A stretch of DNA of 5,491 nucleotides from a bacterium (GTDB taxonomy: Bacteria; Patescibacteria; Dojkabacteria; JAKAPS01; JAJZLI01). Shown one piece after another: positions 1 through 5,491 of this stretch. The position numbers and the translations under genes were made by a program. The notes beneath the pieces are model-generated. The model made no database searches and had not been told where the DNA came from. It saw nothing but the letters and a program-made list of their open reading frames with translations. Location of the stretch: NCBI GenBank assembly GCA_021805885.1, contig JAJZDR010000020.1, forward strand, positions 1 through 5,491. The letters are read 5' to 3'. How positions within the stretch are numbered: the first letter of the stretch is position 1; each line of letters begins with the position of its first letter.

Positions 1-404
1 TGTCTTGGAGGGGTATTAATTTTATAGAAAATTATGGAAGATATATTATGATGCCTAAGTCTAAGATTGAAAAAGTTCAAAATTGGTTTCTACAAAATGG
101 TGTAAGAGCAATTATTTTAGGTAGATGGATTTTTGGACTTAGAATAGTTACAAATATAGTAAGTGGAATCTTCAGATATCCATATAAGAAATTTGTGTTT
201 TTGACTCTGTTTGCAACTTTTTTTTGGATAATTTTCTATTTTACTCTGGGAATATTCTTTGGTAAATATTATACTTCTATAATTACGTTTTTAAGTCATT
301 TCAATAGTATAGTGATAGAGCTTGTTTACTTAACATTCATAACATCTATCACTTTTTTATCACTACATATTACAAAAAAATTAGGAGAACGTAATCAATC
401 TTAA
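1..404 (+). CDS. DedA/VTT-family membrane protein, C-terminal part (5' end outside window)
   Basis: The frame is open from position 3 to the TAA at 402-404, giving 133 visible residues. The first ATG pair at 48-53 is probably internal, because the in-frame residues before it (ending in NYGRYI) look like the conserved region that precedes the DedA signature. That signature is GRWIFGLR at about 117-143, followed by a SGIFRYPYKKF segment. In this family it reads roughly GRFIPGxR..P..AG...M.Y.RF. The two arginines six residues apart (codons 123-125 and 141-143) are retained; equivalent arginines are functionally important in E. coli YqjA/YghB. The usual Pro of IPG is Phe here, and the Pro before the AG/SG position is Asn. 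Two hydrophobic spans follow (about 192-270 and 300-365), ending in a basic tail. DedA proteins are inner-membrane proteins linked to phospholipid or undecaprenyl-phosphate translocation and envelope homeostasis; the substrate here cannot be told. The gene converges on the pilin-kelch gene and overlaps its stop codon by 4 bases. Confidence 0.85.
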   Translation, partial: SWRGINFIENYGRYIMMPKSKIEKVQNWFLQNGVRAIILGRWIFGLRIVTNIVSGIFRYPYKKFVFLTLFATFFWIIFYFTLGIFFGKYYTSIITFLSHFNSIVIELVYLTFITSITFLSLHITKKLGERNQS

Positions 405-2251
405 TTAGTATTGCTACAATTTGATGAAAGAATTTGAATACTTCCGTATGACAGAGAAGGTAGAGCATCAATTAGCATTTTAGAATTTAGTGGAGTGATA
501 TATGCGATGGTTGAATTTGCAGGAATTTTTATATATTCAGAATTAGTAGCTCCAGTTTTCTGCCCTGTAATTAAACATATCTCCATAGTTTGACTAGTAC
601 TAGATCCAGATAAAATTTGTAACTCATAATTCGCAGTACTGGAATTTGTGATACTGTTTATTTGTATCACAAGGTTAGGATATGGTGATACAGTATTGAC
701 AGTATGGACTACTTGTGAACCTATTGAAGTGTATTCAACAACATTTTGATAACCTCCAAAAGAAAATAAATCATTAGCTCCAGCTCCAGTGTATGTTGAA
801 TATCCCATTGCAGATGTTGGATACTCCATTGTACTTTGTGCAGATTGCCAGGATGATAGATTAGTTAACGTAGTGTAATATGTACTCTGTGATGTTCCCC
901 CATTAAGTATGCCACCAAAAGCATACAGGTAGTTAACAGTAGTATTGCCAGGATCTTGTAATATACCGAGTCCCTCATCATATATTGAGCCTGAGAAACT
1001 ACCTTGCTGTGGAGGTAATGATATATTAGCTAAATTGTATACATATATAGAGTTTGTTCCTCCACCCCCATTATTTCCTCCTACAATATATGCATTCCCA
1101 TTTGATACAGTGATTCCTGCTCCATACAATGGAGACATTGTTCCGACTTGTGTCCAACTTGATAATCCCCCACCAGACCCTATAGTGGCTTCATATATTG
1201 TATTCATAGTTGCACCATAATAATTTCTTCCTCCAAATACAAAAATATTATTATTATATTCTACCGAGGATGCATGATATATACTTTGTGGAAGAGATGA
1301 AGTTTGATTCCATGATCCCAGATTTGATAGTGATGCTACATAAACACTGTTTGTTGGACTAGTATAGTAATAGGTATGTGGAGTATACTGATAACGATAA
1401 CTAGTTATCCAAGTTAGTTGTTGGTGCCATGAACAATTGTTATAATATCCATGTTGAAGATATGGACTCCACCAAACATAATAAGAGAATGGAGTGTATT
1501 GACAAGAATAGACCCATGTATATATTGGATATTGGTATGGTACTAAGGCGTAGGTATAGTAAGTATAGGCTATATTGTTTATCCCTCCTATACTATATAT
1601 ATATGATCCATTAGTAACGGTAGAATTATTGTAGACTGCATTTGGTAGATTTGATACATTACTCCAATTTGAGGTGCCAGTCTGGGACATTGTTGTTTCA
1701 TAGACAGAATTTAAAGCTGTTCCTCCATTTAAACCACCAATGATATATTCATTAGCTCCGTAACTAGTATTTCCAGCTTTTGATATATTTTGTGGAAGAG
1801 ATTGTGCCCCTTGAGTTGTCCAATTATTTAAAATACCACTATAGCCAGTAGTAGTGGATGGAGTTGAAGTTATAGATCCTTGAAGATTTACTGACATAGA
1901 CTGTCCTTGGTTTACAGTAAATGTATTCTGAGTTTGTGGGGTTATATTATATGTACATTTAAGTGTCGGTTTTACAGATCCGGGATTACAAATTGTAGGA
2001 GCTGTTAGTAAAGGCAATTGTTGAGGTATGGTAGTACTTGAAAATTCATTTTTCCCTATGTATGACAATCCATTTTGAATACCAGATTGCGCAGCAGAAA
2101 ATGCTATTTGTCCTGAATAAGTTAGTGAGTTTTGAGATGTATTTAGAATAACTTTAGATGTTAGAGAAAGCATCATGATCAATAGGACTATAGCGATAAG
2201 CATAACTATTATAAGTGTTTGTCCTTTTGAATCAATTTTACCTATATTCAC
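401..2251 (-). CDS. PilX/GspK-like pseudopilin fused to a kelch beta-propeller; probable surface or pilus-tip protein
   Basis: This encodes 616 residues with a GTG start; no in-frame ATG lies just upstream, and the start places a short basic leader (MNIGKIDSKG) directly before the hydrophobic helix. KG|QTLIIVML at residues 9-18 resembles a type III (prepilin peptidase) signal, followed by a membrane helix to about residue 30. The usual Glu at mature position 5 is absent, as in GspK-type and some PilX-type minor pilins. AFSAAQSGIQNGL (50-62) matches the PilX-type AFxAAEsGi segment. From about 140 to 511 there are six kelch-type motifs, with double glycines at 172, 222, 340, 391, 446 and 499, followed in several blades by NSVYxxxL and a W about 10-15 residues on. 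Residues 229-296 are a Tyr/Trp-rich insertion in blade 2. Residues 512-616 form a further beta-rich, Ser/Thr/Asn-rich domain that I do not recognise. Six cysteines (88, 99, 250, 273, 559, 612) fall in three neighbouring pairs. I infer an exported minor pilin or adhesin. It is a lone gene, divergent from ftsQ and with no other pilus gene in view. The pilin and kelch calls are firm; the role is speculative. Confidence 0.8.
   Translation of the reverse strand: MNIGKIDSKGQTLIIVMLIAIVLLIMMLSLTSKVILNTSQNSLTYSGQIAFSAAQSGIQNGLSYIGKNEFSSTTIPQQLPLLTAPTICNPGSVKPTLKCTYNITPQTQNTFTVNQGQSMSVNLQGSITSTPSTTTGYSGILNNWTTQGAQSLPQNISKAGNTSYGANEYIIGGLNGGTALNSVYETTMSQTGTSNWSNVSNLPNAVYNNSTVTNGSYIYSIGGINNIAYTYYTYALVPYQYPIYTWVYSCQYTPFSYYVWWSPYLQHGYYNNCSWHQQLTWITSYRYQYTPHTYYYTSPTNSVYVASLSNLGSWNQTSSLPQSIYHASSVEYNNNIFVFGGRNYYGATMNTIYEATIGSGGGLSSWTQVGTMSPLYGAGITVSNGNAYIVGGNNGGGGTNSIYVYNLANISLPPQQGSFSGSIYDEGLGILQDPGNTTVNYLYAFGGILNGGTSQSTYYTTLTNLSSWQSAQSTMEYPTSAMGYSTYTGAGANDLFSFGGYQNVVEYTSIGSQVVHTVNTVSPYPNLVIQINSITNSSTANYELQILSGSSTSQTMEICLITGQKTGATNSEYIKIPANSTIAYITPLNSKMLIDALPSLSYGSIQILSSNCSNTN
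1364..1567 (-). other. Tyr/Trp-rich loop insertion within kelch blade 2 of the pilin-kelch protein
   Basis: This segment encodes residues 229-296. In other blades the double glycine is followed after about 6-12 residues by NSVY or NTIY. Here the GG at 222-223 is separated from NSVY at 301-304 by almost 80 residues. By my count the 68 residues hold 20 Tyr, 5 Trp and two Cys (250, 273), with almost no acidic residues. QYTPFSYY (251-258) and QYTPHTYY (288-295) are an internal near-repeat, and YQYPIY (239-244) is a weaker third copy. The segment is in frame with no stop, so it is part of the protein. It most likely projects as a long loop from one propeller face. Confidence 0.75.
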
Positions 2252-2323
2252 AATTATAATATAATATATACAAAAAAAGTATGCAATACTAAGAGTTGTA
2301 GAATTATTTGTAGTATTTTGATT
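2252..2323. promoter_or_regulatory. Divergent AT-rich intergenic region between the pilin-kelch gene and ftsQ
   Basis: These 72 bases are almost entirely A/T and must hold the start signals of both divergent genes. On the minus strand, TTGCAT (plus 2281-2286) and TATATT (plus 2258-2263) are 17 bases apart. A transcript from this pair would begin about at the GTG codon, which would make it leaderless. TATAAT also occurs on the plus strand at 2255-2260 and 2260-2265, but I see no good -35 element for ftsQ at the right distance. In DNA this AT-rich, -10-like strings arise easily by chance, so the region is clear but the exact promoters are not. Confidence 0.35.
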
Positions 2324-2998
2324 ATGAAATATTTTAATATAAAAATGCTGATTAGAGTATTATTTTTAATTGTGTTTGTAGCACTTTTTACCTTTTTATA
2401 TACCTACTCTAGAATAAAATATGTAACTGTAAATGGAAATATTTATTCGAATAATGTATCTATTCTAAAGAGTGAAATAGTGTCCAGTATAAAAGGACAA
2501 AATATTTTTTTAATATCCAACCACACACTATATAATGATATACAGAAGATATATCCGTTTTTTAGTTTTAACAACTTAAAAGTAGAAAAAAAATATCCTA
2601 ATAAGATTTCAATATATATAAAAAGTGATAAACCATTATTTTCATATAGTTTTAGTAATAGTGTATTTTTTGTATCTGCAAACGGTGATTCTATTAAAGC
2701 ATACAAAAACAACAACGTAGTTAATATATCATCTGCTATAAAACCTACACATGAACAAATTTTAAATATGGTGAAATTGGTTAATGATGTTAATAATGAA
2801 TATATGTTGTCTGTCTCATCATATGATTTATATAGTTCATATATACAACTTAATATGGGGGCAAAAACTGCAATTTTAACATTTGAAAGATCCATAAGAG
2901 CTCAAGTATTAGAGCTTAATGATATTCTTCAAACAGTAAATATGGCAAGTTGTAAAGTAATTAACGTAGAATTTAGTAAAATATTCTGTGGAACTTAG
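2324..2998 (+). CDS. ftsQ: Cell division protein FtsQ/DivIB (POTRA domain)
   Basis: This encodes 224 residues from the ATG at 2324. A TTG two codons earlier (2318) is also in frame, but ATG is the more likely start and leads into MKYFNIKML and the membrane anchor. The layout is a short basic cytoplasmic tail, one transmembrane helix at about 8-28, a POTRA domain at about 31-101 and a beta domain to the end. POTRA hallmarks are VTVNGN (34-39), GQNIFLI (58-64), the YP at 77-78 and KYPNKISIYI (90-99). FVSANGDSI (116-124) matches the 'yLVD.dG.v' strand that follows in FtsQ. The protein is bitopic; its extracytoplasmic part scaffolds FtsB/FtsL and recruits the septal peptidoglycan machinery. It is at the short end for the family, with a minimal cytoplasmic tail and divergent sequence. 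The family call rests on the POTRA pattern plus the position directly before ftsA and ftsZ. There is no Shine-Dalgarno sequence; the upstream stretch is TAGTATTTTGATT. Confidence 0.85.
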   Translation: MKYFNIKMLIRVLFLIVFVALFTFLYTYSRIKYVTVNGNIYSNNVSILKSEIVSSIKGQNIFLISNHTLYNDIQKIYPFFSFNNLKVEKKYPNKISIYIKSDKPLFSYSFSNSVFFVSANGDSIKAYKNNNVVNISSAIKPTHEQILNMVKLVNDVNNEYMLSVSSYDLYSSYIQLNMGAKTAILTFERSIRAQVLELNDILQTVNMASCKVINVEFSKIFCGT

Positions 2999-3022
2999 AT
3001 AGCTCCATAAGTGATCTAAATA

Positions 3023-3051
3023 TTGAAGATAAATTTATTTTAATATATACT
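3023..3051 (+). promoter_or_regulatory. Possible promoter of ftsA
   Basis: TTGAAG at 3023-3028 and TATACT at 3046-3051 are separated by 17 bases and match the sigma-70 consensus at 4/6 and 5/6 positions. Transcription would start near 3058, only about 7 bases before the ftsA ATG at 3065, giving a nearly leaderless mRNA. The 66-base ftsQ-ftsA gap leaves room for such a promoter. The call is weakened by the high AT content. Confidence 0.35.
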
Positions 3052-3064
3052 ATTCAATAATATT

Positions 3065-4369
3065 ATGAAAGGTATTATTACAGGCATAGATGTAGGATCT
3101 TCAAAAATTACAACTGTAATTGTTAATGTTGATGAAGAAAATATATCAGTTATAGGAGTTTCTACTCATCCCTCAGAAGGCTTAAAGAAGGGTGTTATTA
3201 TAAATATAGATGAAGCTATAAAAGCTATATCTGAATCTGTGGAGGCTGCTGAAAGAATGGCTGGTGTAAGAATTCAAAATGCAGTAATATCTCTTGGGTG
3301 TAGGCATATATCTTCAACAAATAATAAAGGTGTTGTAGCAATATCGAGAGATGAAATATCTGGAGAAGATGTGCTACGTGCCTTAGATAGTGCAAGAACT
3401 GTTTCCGTCCCTCAGTCGAGAGAAATAATGCATGTGATTCCAAGAGAATTTATAGTAGATTCACAAGGTGGTATTAAGGATCCTATTGGTATGTCTGGAA
3501 TTAGGTTAGAGGTTGATACTCATATCATAACTATTACAAGTATGGTTTTACATAACCTTACTAAATGTATAAATCAAGTAGGACTTTCTGTTGAAGACAT
3601 TTTTTTCTCGGGTTGGATTGATGCAGAAGTTATTTTATCATCAACAGAAAAAGAACTTGGAGTAATACTCATAGATATTGGTTTTGGGGTGTCAGATGTT
3701 GTTATATATATGGATGATGCTATATCATATTCTTTTTCAGTACCTATAGGTGGTTCAAATATAACAAATGATATAGCCATAGGGTTACGTTTATCTATAG
3801 ATGATGCTGAAAAGGTGAAAACATCAATACCTACACTTGTGAAAAAAGCTCAACAAAGGCAAGAACAAGAGGAAAAGGATAAAAAATATGCATATCCTAA
3901 AAAGGAAACTTCAGATATAAAAGAACAAGATCTGATGTTAAATCTTTCTGATATAGGAATACAAACAGAAAATGGCTATGAAGAAATCAAAAAAAGTATG
4001 CTAGATGATATTATTGATGCCAGATTGGAGGAAATATTTGGAGCTATTATAGATGATATAACAAAGTCAGGTTTTGATTATAAAATGCCGGCAGGTGTTG
4101 TATTAACTGGAGGTGGTGCTAAGTTATCTGGAATATCTAGAATAGCACAAAAATATTTTTCTTCAGCAGCAAGAGTAGGATATGCATCTAATCTAAAAGG
4201 TCTTACAGAAGAAATATCAGGTCCAGCTTATACCACTGTTTACGGTTTGATAAATTCTGTTATTAAAAATAGTAATGATGGCAGTAGGAACAGTAGCGTT
4301 TCAGGTAAGAGTGGTAATGGGTTTAATGCATCAAAGATTATAGATCTAATAAAATCTATACTGCCTTGA
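3065..4369 (+). CDS. ftsA: Cell division protein FtsA (actin-like membrane tether of FtsZ)
   Basis: This encodes 434 residues, normal for FtsA (about 420-440). An in-frame TAA at 3041 rules out extension beyond a few codons, so the ATG at 3065 is secure. The ATPase fold shows [14 protein letters not shown] (phosphate 1, residues 7-20), then the 1C-domain region with [11 protein letters not shown] (122-132) and the [10 protein letters not shown] stretch (136-145). Phosphate 2 is DIGFGVSD (204-211), [16 protein letters not shown] follows (226-241), and the adenosine motif is [12 protein letters not shown] (345-356). Phosphate 2 departs from the usual DIGGGTTD. Residues 258-290 are a Lys/Glu/Gln-rich stretch that looks flexible. 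After a Ser/Asn/Gly-rich linker (401-420), the tail [14 protein letters not shown] (421-434) resembles the amphipathic membrane-targeting helix of FtsA. FtsA binds the FtsZ C-terminal peptide and anchors the ring to the membrane. It lies 66 bases after ftsQ and 55 before ftsZ and has no Shine-Dalgarno sequence. Confidence 0.97.
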   Translation: MKGIITGIDVGSSKITTVIVNVDEENISVIGVSTHPSEGLKKGVIINIDEAIKAISESVEAAERMAGVRIQNAVISLGCRHISSTNNKGVVAISRDEISGEDVLRALDSARTVSVPQSREIMHVIPREFIVDSQGGIKDPIGMSGIRLEVDTHIITITSMVLHNLTKCINQVGLSVEDIFFSGWIDAEVILSSTEKELGVILIDIGFGVSDVVIYMDDAISYSFSVPIGGSNITNDIAIGLRLSIDDAEKVKTSIPTLVKKAQQRQEQEEKDKKYAYPKKETSDIKEQDLMLNLSDIGIQTENGYEEIKKSMLDDIIDARLEEIFGAIIDDITKSGFDYKMPAGVVLTGGGAKLSGISRIAQKYFSSAARVGYASNLKGLTEEISGPAYTTVYGLINSVIKNSNDGSRNSSVSGKSGNGFNASKIIDLIKSILP

Positions 4370-4408
4370 TATTTCCTATATAATATGGAATAATTGTCGA
4401 AGTATAAT
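4366..4408 (+). promoter_or_regulatory. Possible promoter of ftsZ in the ftsA-ftsZ gap
   Basis: TTGATA (4366-4371, overlapping the ftsA stop) and AATAAT (4389-4394) are 17 bases apart, each 5/6 to the sigma-70 consensus; a start near 4401 would leave about 24 leader bases. A perfect TATAAT lies further on at 4403-4408 but lacks a -35 element at the right distance; if used, the leader would be only about 10 bases. An internal ftsZ promoter is common in this operon in other bacteria, but AT-rich spacers often look like this by chance. Confidence 0.3.
4373..4390. repeat. Imperfect palindrome just after ftsA
   Basis: TTCC (4373-4376) and GGAA (4387-4390) flank an A/T-only core (TATATAATAT), making an 18-base imperfect inverted repeat four bases after the ftsA stop. 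It has only four firm G/C-containing pairs and no T-run follows, so it is a poor intrinsic terminator. It overlaps the possible ftsZ promoter, so an operator-like role is conceivable but unsupported. Confidence 0.2.
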
Positions 4409-4424
4409 CTTAATAATAATTTGT

Positions 4425-5491
4425 ATGTTAGTAAAACCTCAGTCTCTTGATAATAACGCTAAAATCAAAGTCGTTGGTGTTGGTGGAGGTGGAAATAATG
4501 CTTTAAATACAATGATTTCTGTTCACAACATAACAGGAGTTGATTTTATATCTGTTAATACTGATTCTCAAGCATTGAAAAATTCCCTTGCTGAAACAAA
4601 GATACAAATAGGATCTGAACTTACTAAAGGATTAGGTTCAGGTGGCATTGCTTCTATAGGTAAACAGGCTGCAGAAGAGAGTGTAGATTTGATCCATGAA
4701 TCTCTCTCTGGTGGGGATATGGTCTTTGTAACTGCGGGCATGGGTGGTGGTACAGGTACAGGGGCTTCACCTGTAGTTGCTGGTATAGCTAAAAATCTAG
4801 GTGCTCTAACTGTAGGTGTCGTAACAAAACCTTTTACTTTTGAAGGCAAAAGAAGAATCCAAACAGCGATTGAAGGTATTGAAGATTTAAAAGGTAAGGT
4901 AGATACACTAATTGTTGTTCCTAACCAAAGACTATTAGATATCATTGATAAAAAGATTTCCTTTTTAGAAGCTATGAAAATAGTCGATGATGTATTAGGT
5001 CAGGGAGTAAGATCAATATCTGATCTCATAACAAAGTCAGGAATGATTAATGTTGATTTTGCTGATGTTAAAGCTATTATGTCTGAAGCTGGTACTGCAT
5101 TAATGGGTATGGGTATTGCTACAGGAGATAATAGAGCCAAGGATGCAGCAAAGCAAGCTATTAACAGTCCCCTATTAGAGCTGTCTATTAATGGTGCAAC
5201 TGGTATTCTATTTAATATAACATCAGGTCCTGATTTATCTATGATTGAAGTTGATGAGGCTGCAAATATAATATCTGAAGCTGCAGACCCTAACGCAAAT
5301 ATTATATTTGGAGCAACAATAGATGATAGTATACAAGATGCATCAATCAGAATTAATGTTCTCGCTACTGGTTTTGAAGAAAAGACTCAGGATAAGATAA
5401 TCAGGGATAAAGGATTTAATAGACCTATAATTACACAAGAACCTCCAAAAAAGGATTATGTTTCTGATTATGATTCAGATACAAAAGATAT
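4425..5491 (+). CDS. ftsZ: Cell division protein FtsZ, N-terminal 355 residues (3' end outside window)
   Basis: The open frame from the ATG at 4425 runs off the right edge with 355 complete codons. No earlier in-frame Met exists in the gap, and the short lead [13 protein letters not shown] precedes the first beta strand as expected. The GTP-binding glycine loop is [12 protein letters not shown] (17-28); the tubulin signature is [10 protein letters not shown] (104-113); [12 protein letters not shown] (133-144) is typical. The T7 loop [10 protein letters not shown] (206-215) keeps the catalytic Asn209, Asp211 and Asp214, so GTP hydrolysis should be intact. LATGF (313-317) closes the conserved core. 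From about 320 the acidic, Pro-containing variable linker begins. The C-terminal peptide that binds FtsA lies outside the window. FtsZ is the tubulin homologue that polymerises on GTP to form the division ring at midcell. The upstream sequence TAATAATTTGT contains no Shine-Dalgarno motif. Confidence 0.98.
   Translation, partial: MLVKPQSLDNNAKIKVVGVGGGGNNALNTMISVHNITGVDFISVNTDSQALKNSLAETKIQIGSELTKGLGSGGIASIGKQAAEESVDLIHESLSGGDMVFVTAGMGGGTGTGASPVVAGIAKNLGALTVGVVTKPFTFEGKRRIQTAIEGIEDLKGKVDTLIVVPNQRLLDIIDKKISFLEAMKIVDDVLGQGVRSISDLITKSGMINVDFADVKAIMSEAGTALMGMGIATGDNRAKDAAKQAINSPLLELSINGATGILFNITSGPDLSMIEVDEAANIISEAADPNANIIFGATIDDSIQDASIRINVLATGFEEKTQDKIIRDKGFNRPIITQEPPKKDYVSDYDSDTKD

Noticed and set aside
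945..1220. 91-codon plus-strand frame opposite the kelch region
   Set aside because: Its proline runs mirror the glycine runs of the kelch protein; there is no start signal and no domain.
1364..1567. Diversity-generating retroelement target in the aromatic loop
   Set aside because: No template repeat, reverse transcriptase or related gene is visible in the window; the low-complexity pattern alone does not support it.
2443..2895. 150-codon open frame antisense to ftsQ
   Set aside because: It lies wholly inside ftsQ, has no recognisable domain, and its composition is what the antisense strand of an AT-rich gene gives.
2995..3019. Possible terminator hairpin after ftsQ (TTAGAT ... ATCTAA)
   Set aside because: The stem is only 6 A/T-rich pairs with a 13-base loop, overlaps a competing short stem, and no T-run follows.
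4367..4393. Alternative genetic code (UGA read as Gly or Trp) extending FtsA by nine residues to the next TAA
   Set aside because: No in-frame TGA occurs in ftsZ or in the Gly- and Trp-rich pilin-kelch gene, and SILP is a sensible end of the membrane-targeting helix.
4568..4945. 125-codon open frame antisense to ftsZ
   Set aside because: It is opposite the most conserved part of ftsZ; the Pro/Ala-rich product is a shadow of the Gly-rich codons on the other strand.

Overview
The window looks like a chromosomal fragment of an AT-rich, small-genome bacterium. The best guess is a member of the Candidate Phyla Radiation (Patescibacteria). This rests on the style of FtsA and FtsZ, on a very simple ftsQ-ftsA-ftsZ cluster with no mur genes between its members, on compact gene spacing, and on an unusual exported pilin-like protein. 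The assignment is inferred from protein style and is not proven. The standard bacterial code fits: ftsA ends on TGA, and UGA is not used as Gly or Trp within the long ftsZ and pilin-kelch frames, which are rich in GGN Gly codons and TGG Trp codons.

Layout from left to right: (1) the C-terminal part of a DedA/VTT-family membrane protein (+), cut by the left edge. (2) A convergent 616-residue gene (-) whose stop codon shares a TTAA with the dedA stop. It encodes a PilX/GspK-like pseudopilin N-terminus followed by a six-motif kelch beta-propeller and a C-terminal beta-rich domain. One propeller loop carries a 68-residue insertion extremely rich in Tyr and Trp. (3) A short AT-rich divergent intergenic region. 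(4) ftsQ, ftsA and ftsZ (+), in the usual order and separated by gaps of 66 and 55 bases; ftsZ runs off the right edge.

The three fts genes make the core of the divisome. FtsZ polymerises on GTP, FtsA is the actin-like membrane tether for FtsZ, and FtsQ is the bitopic POTRA-domain scaffold that links the ring to septal peptidoglycan synthesis. The DedA protein is probably an envelope lipid transporter or flippase. The pilin-kelch protein is the accessory-looking and most novel item: its architecture suggests a minor pilin or pilus-tip protein that carries its own propeller adhesin, resembling a PilX-PilY1 tip complex in a single chain.

None of the four visible gene starts has a Shine-Dalgarno sequence, and promoter-like elements lie very close to several of them, so leaderless or nearly leaderless mRNAs are plausible. 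There is no stretch above 300 bases without a gene. I see no RNA genes, CRISPR arrays, insertion sequences or convincing hairpin terminators.
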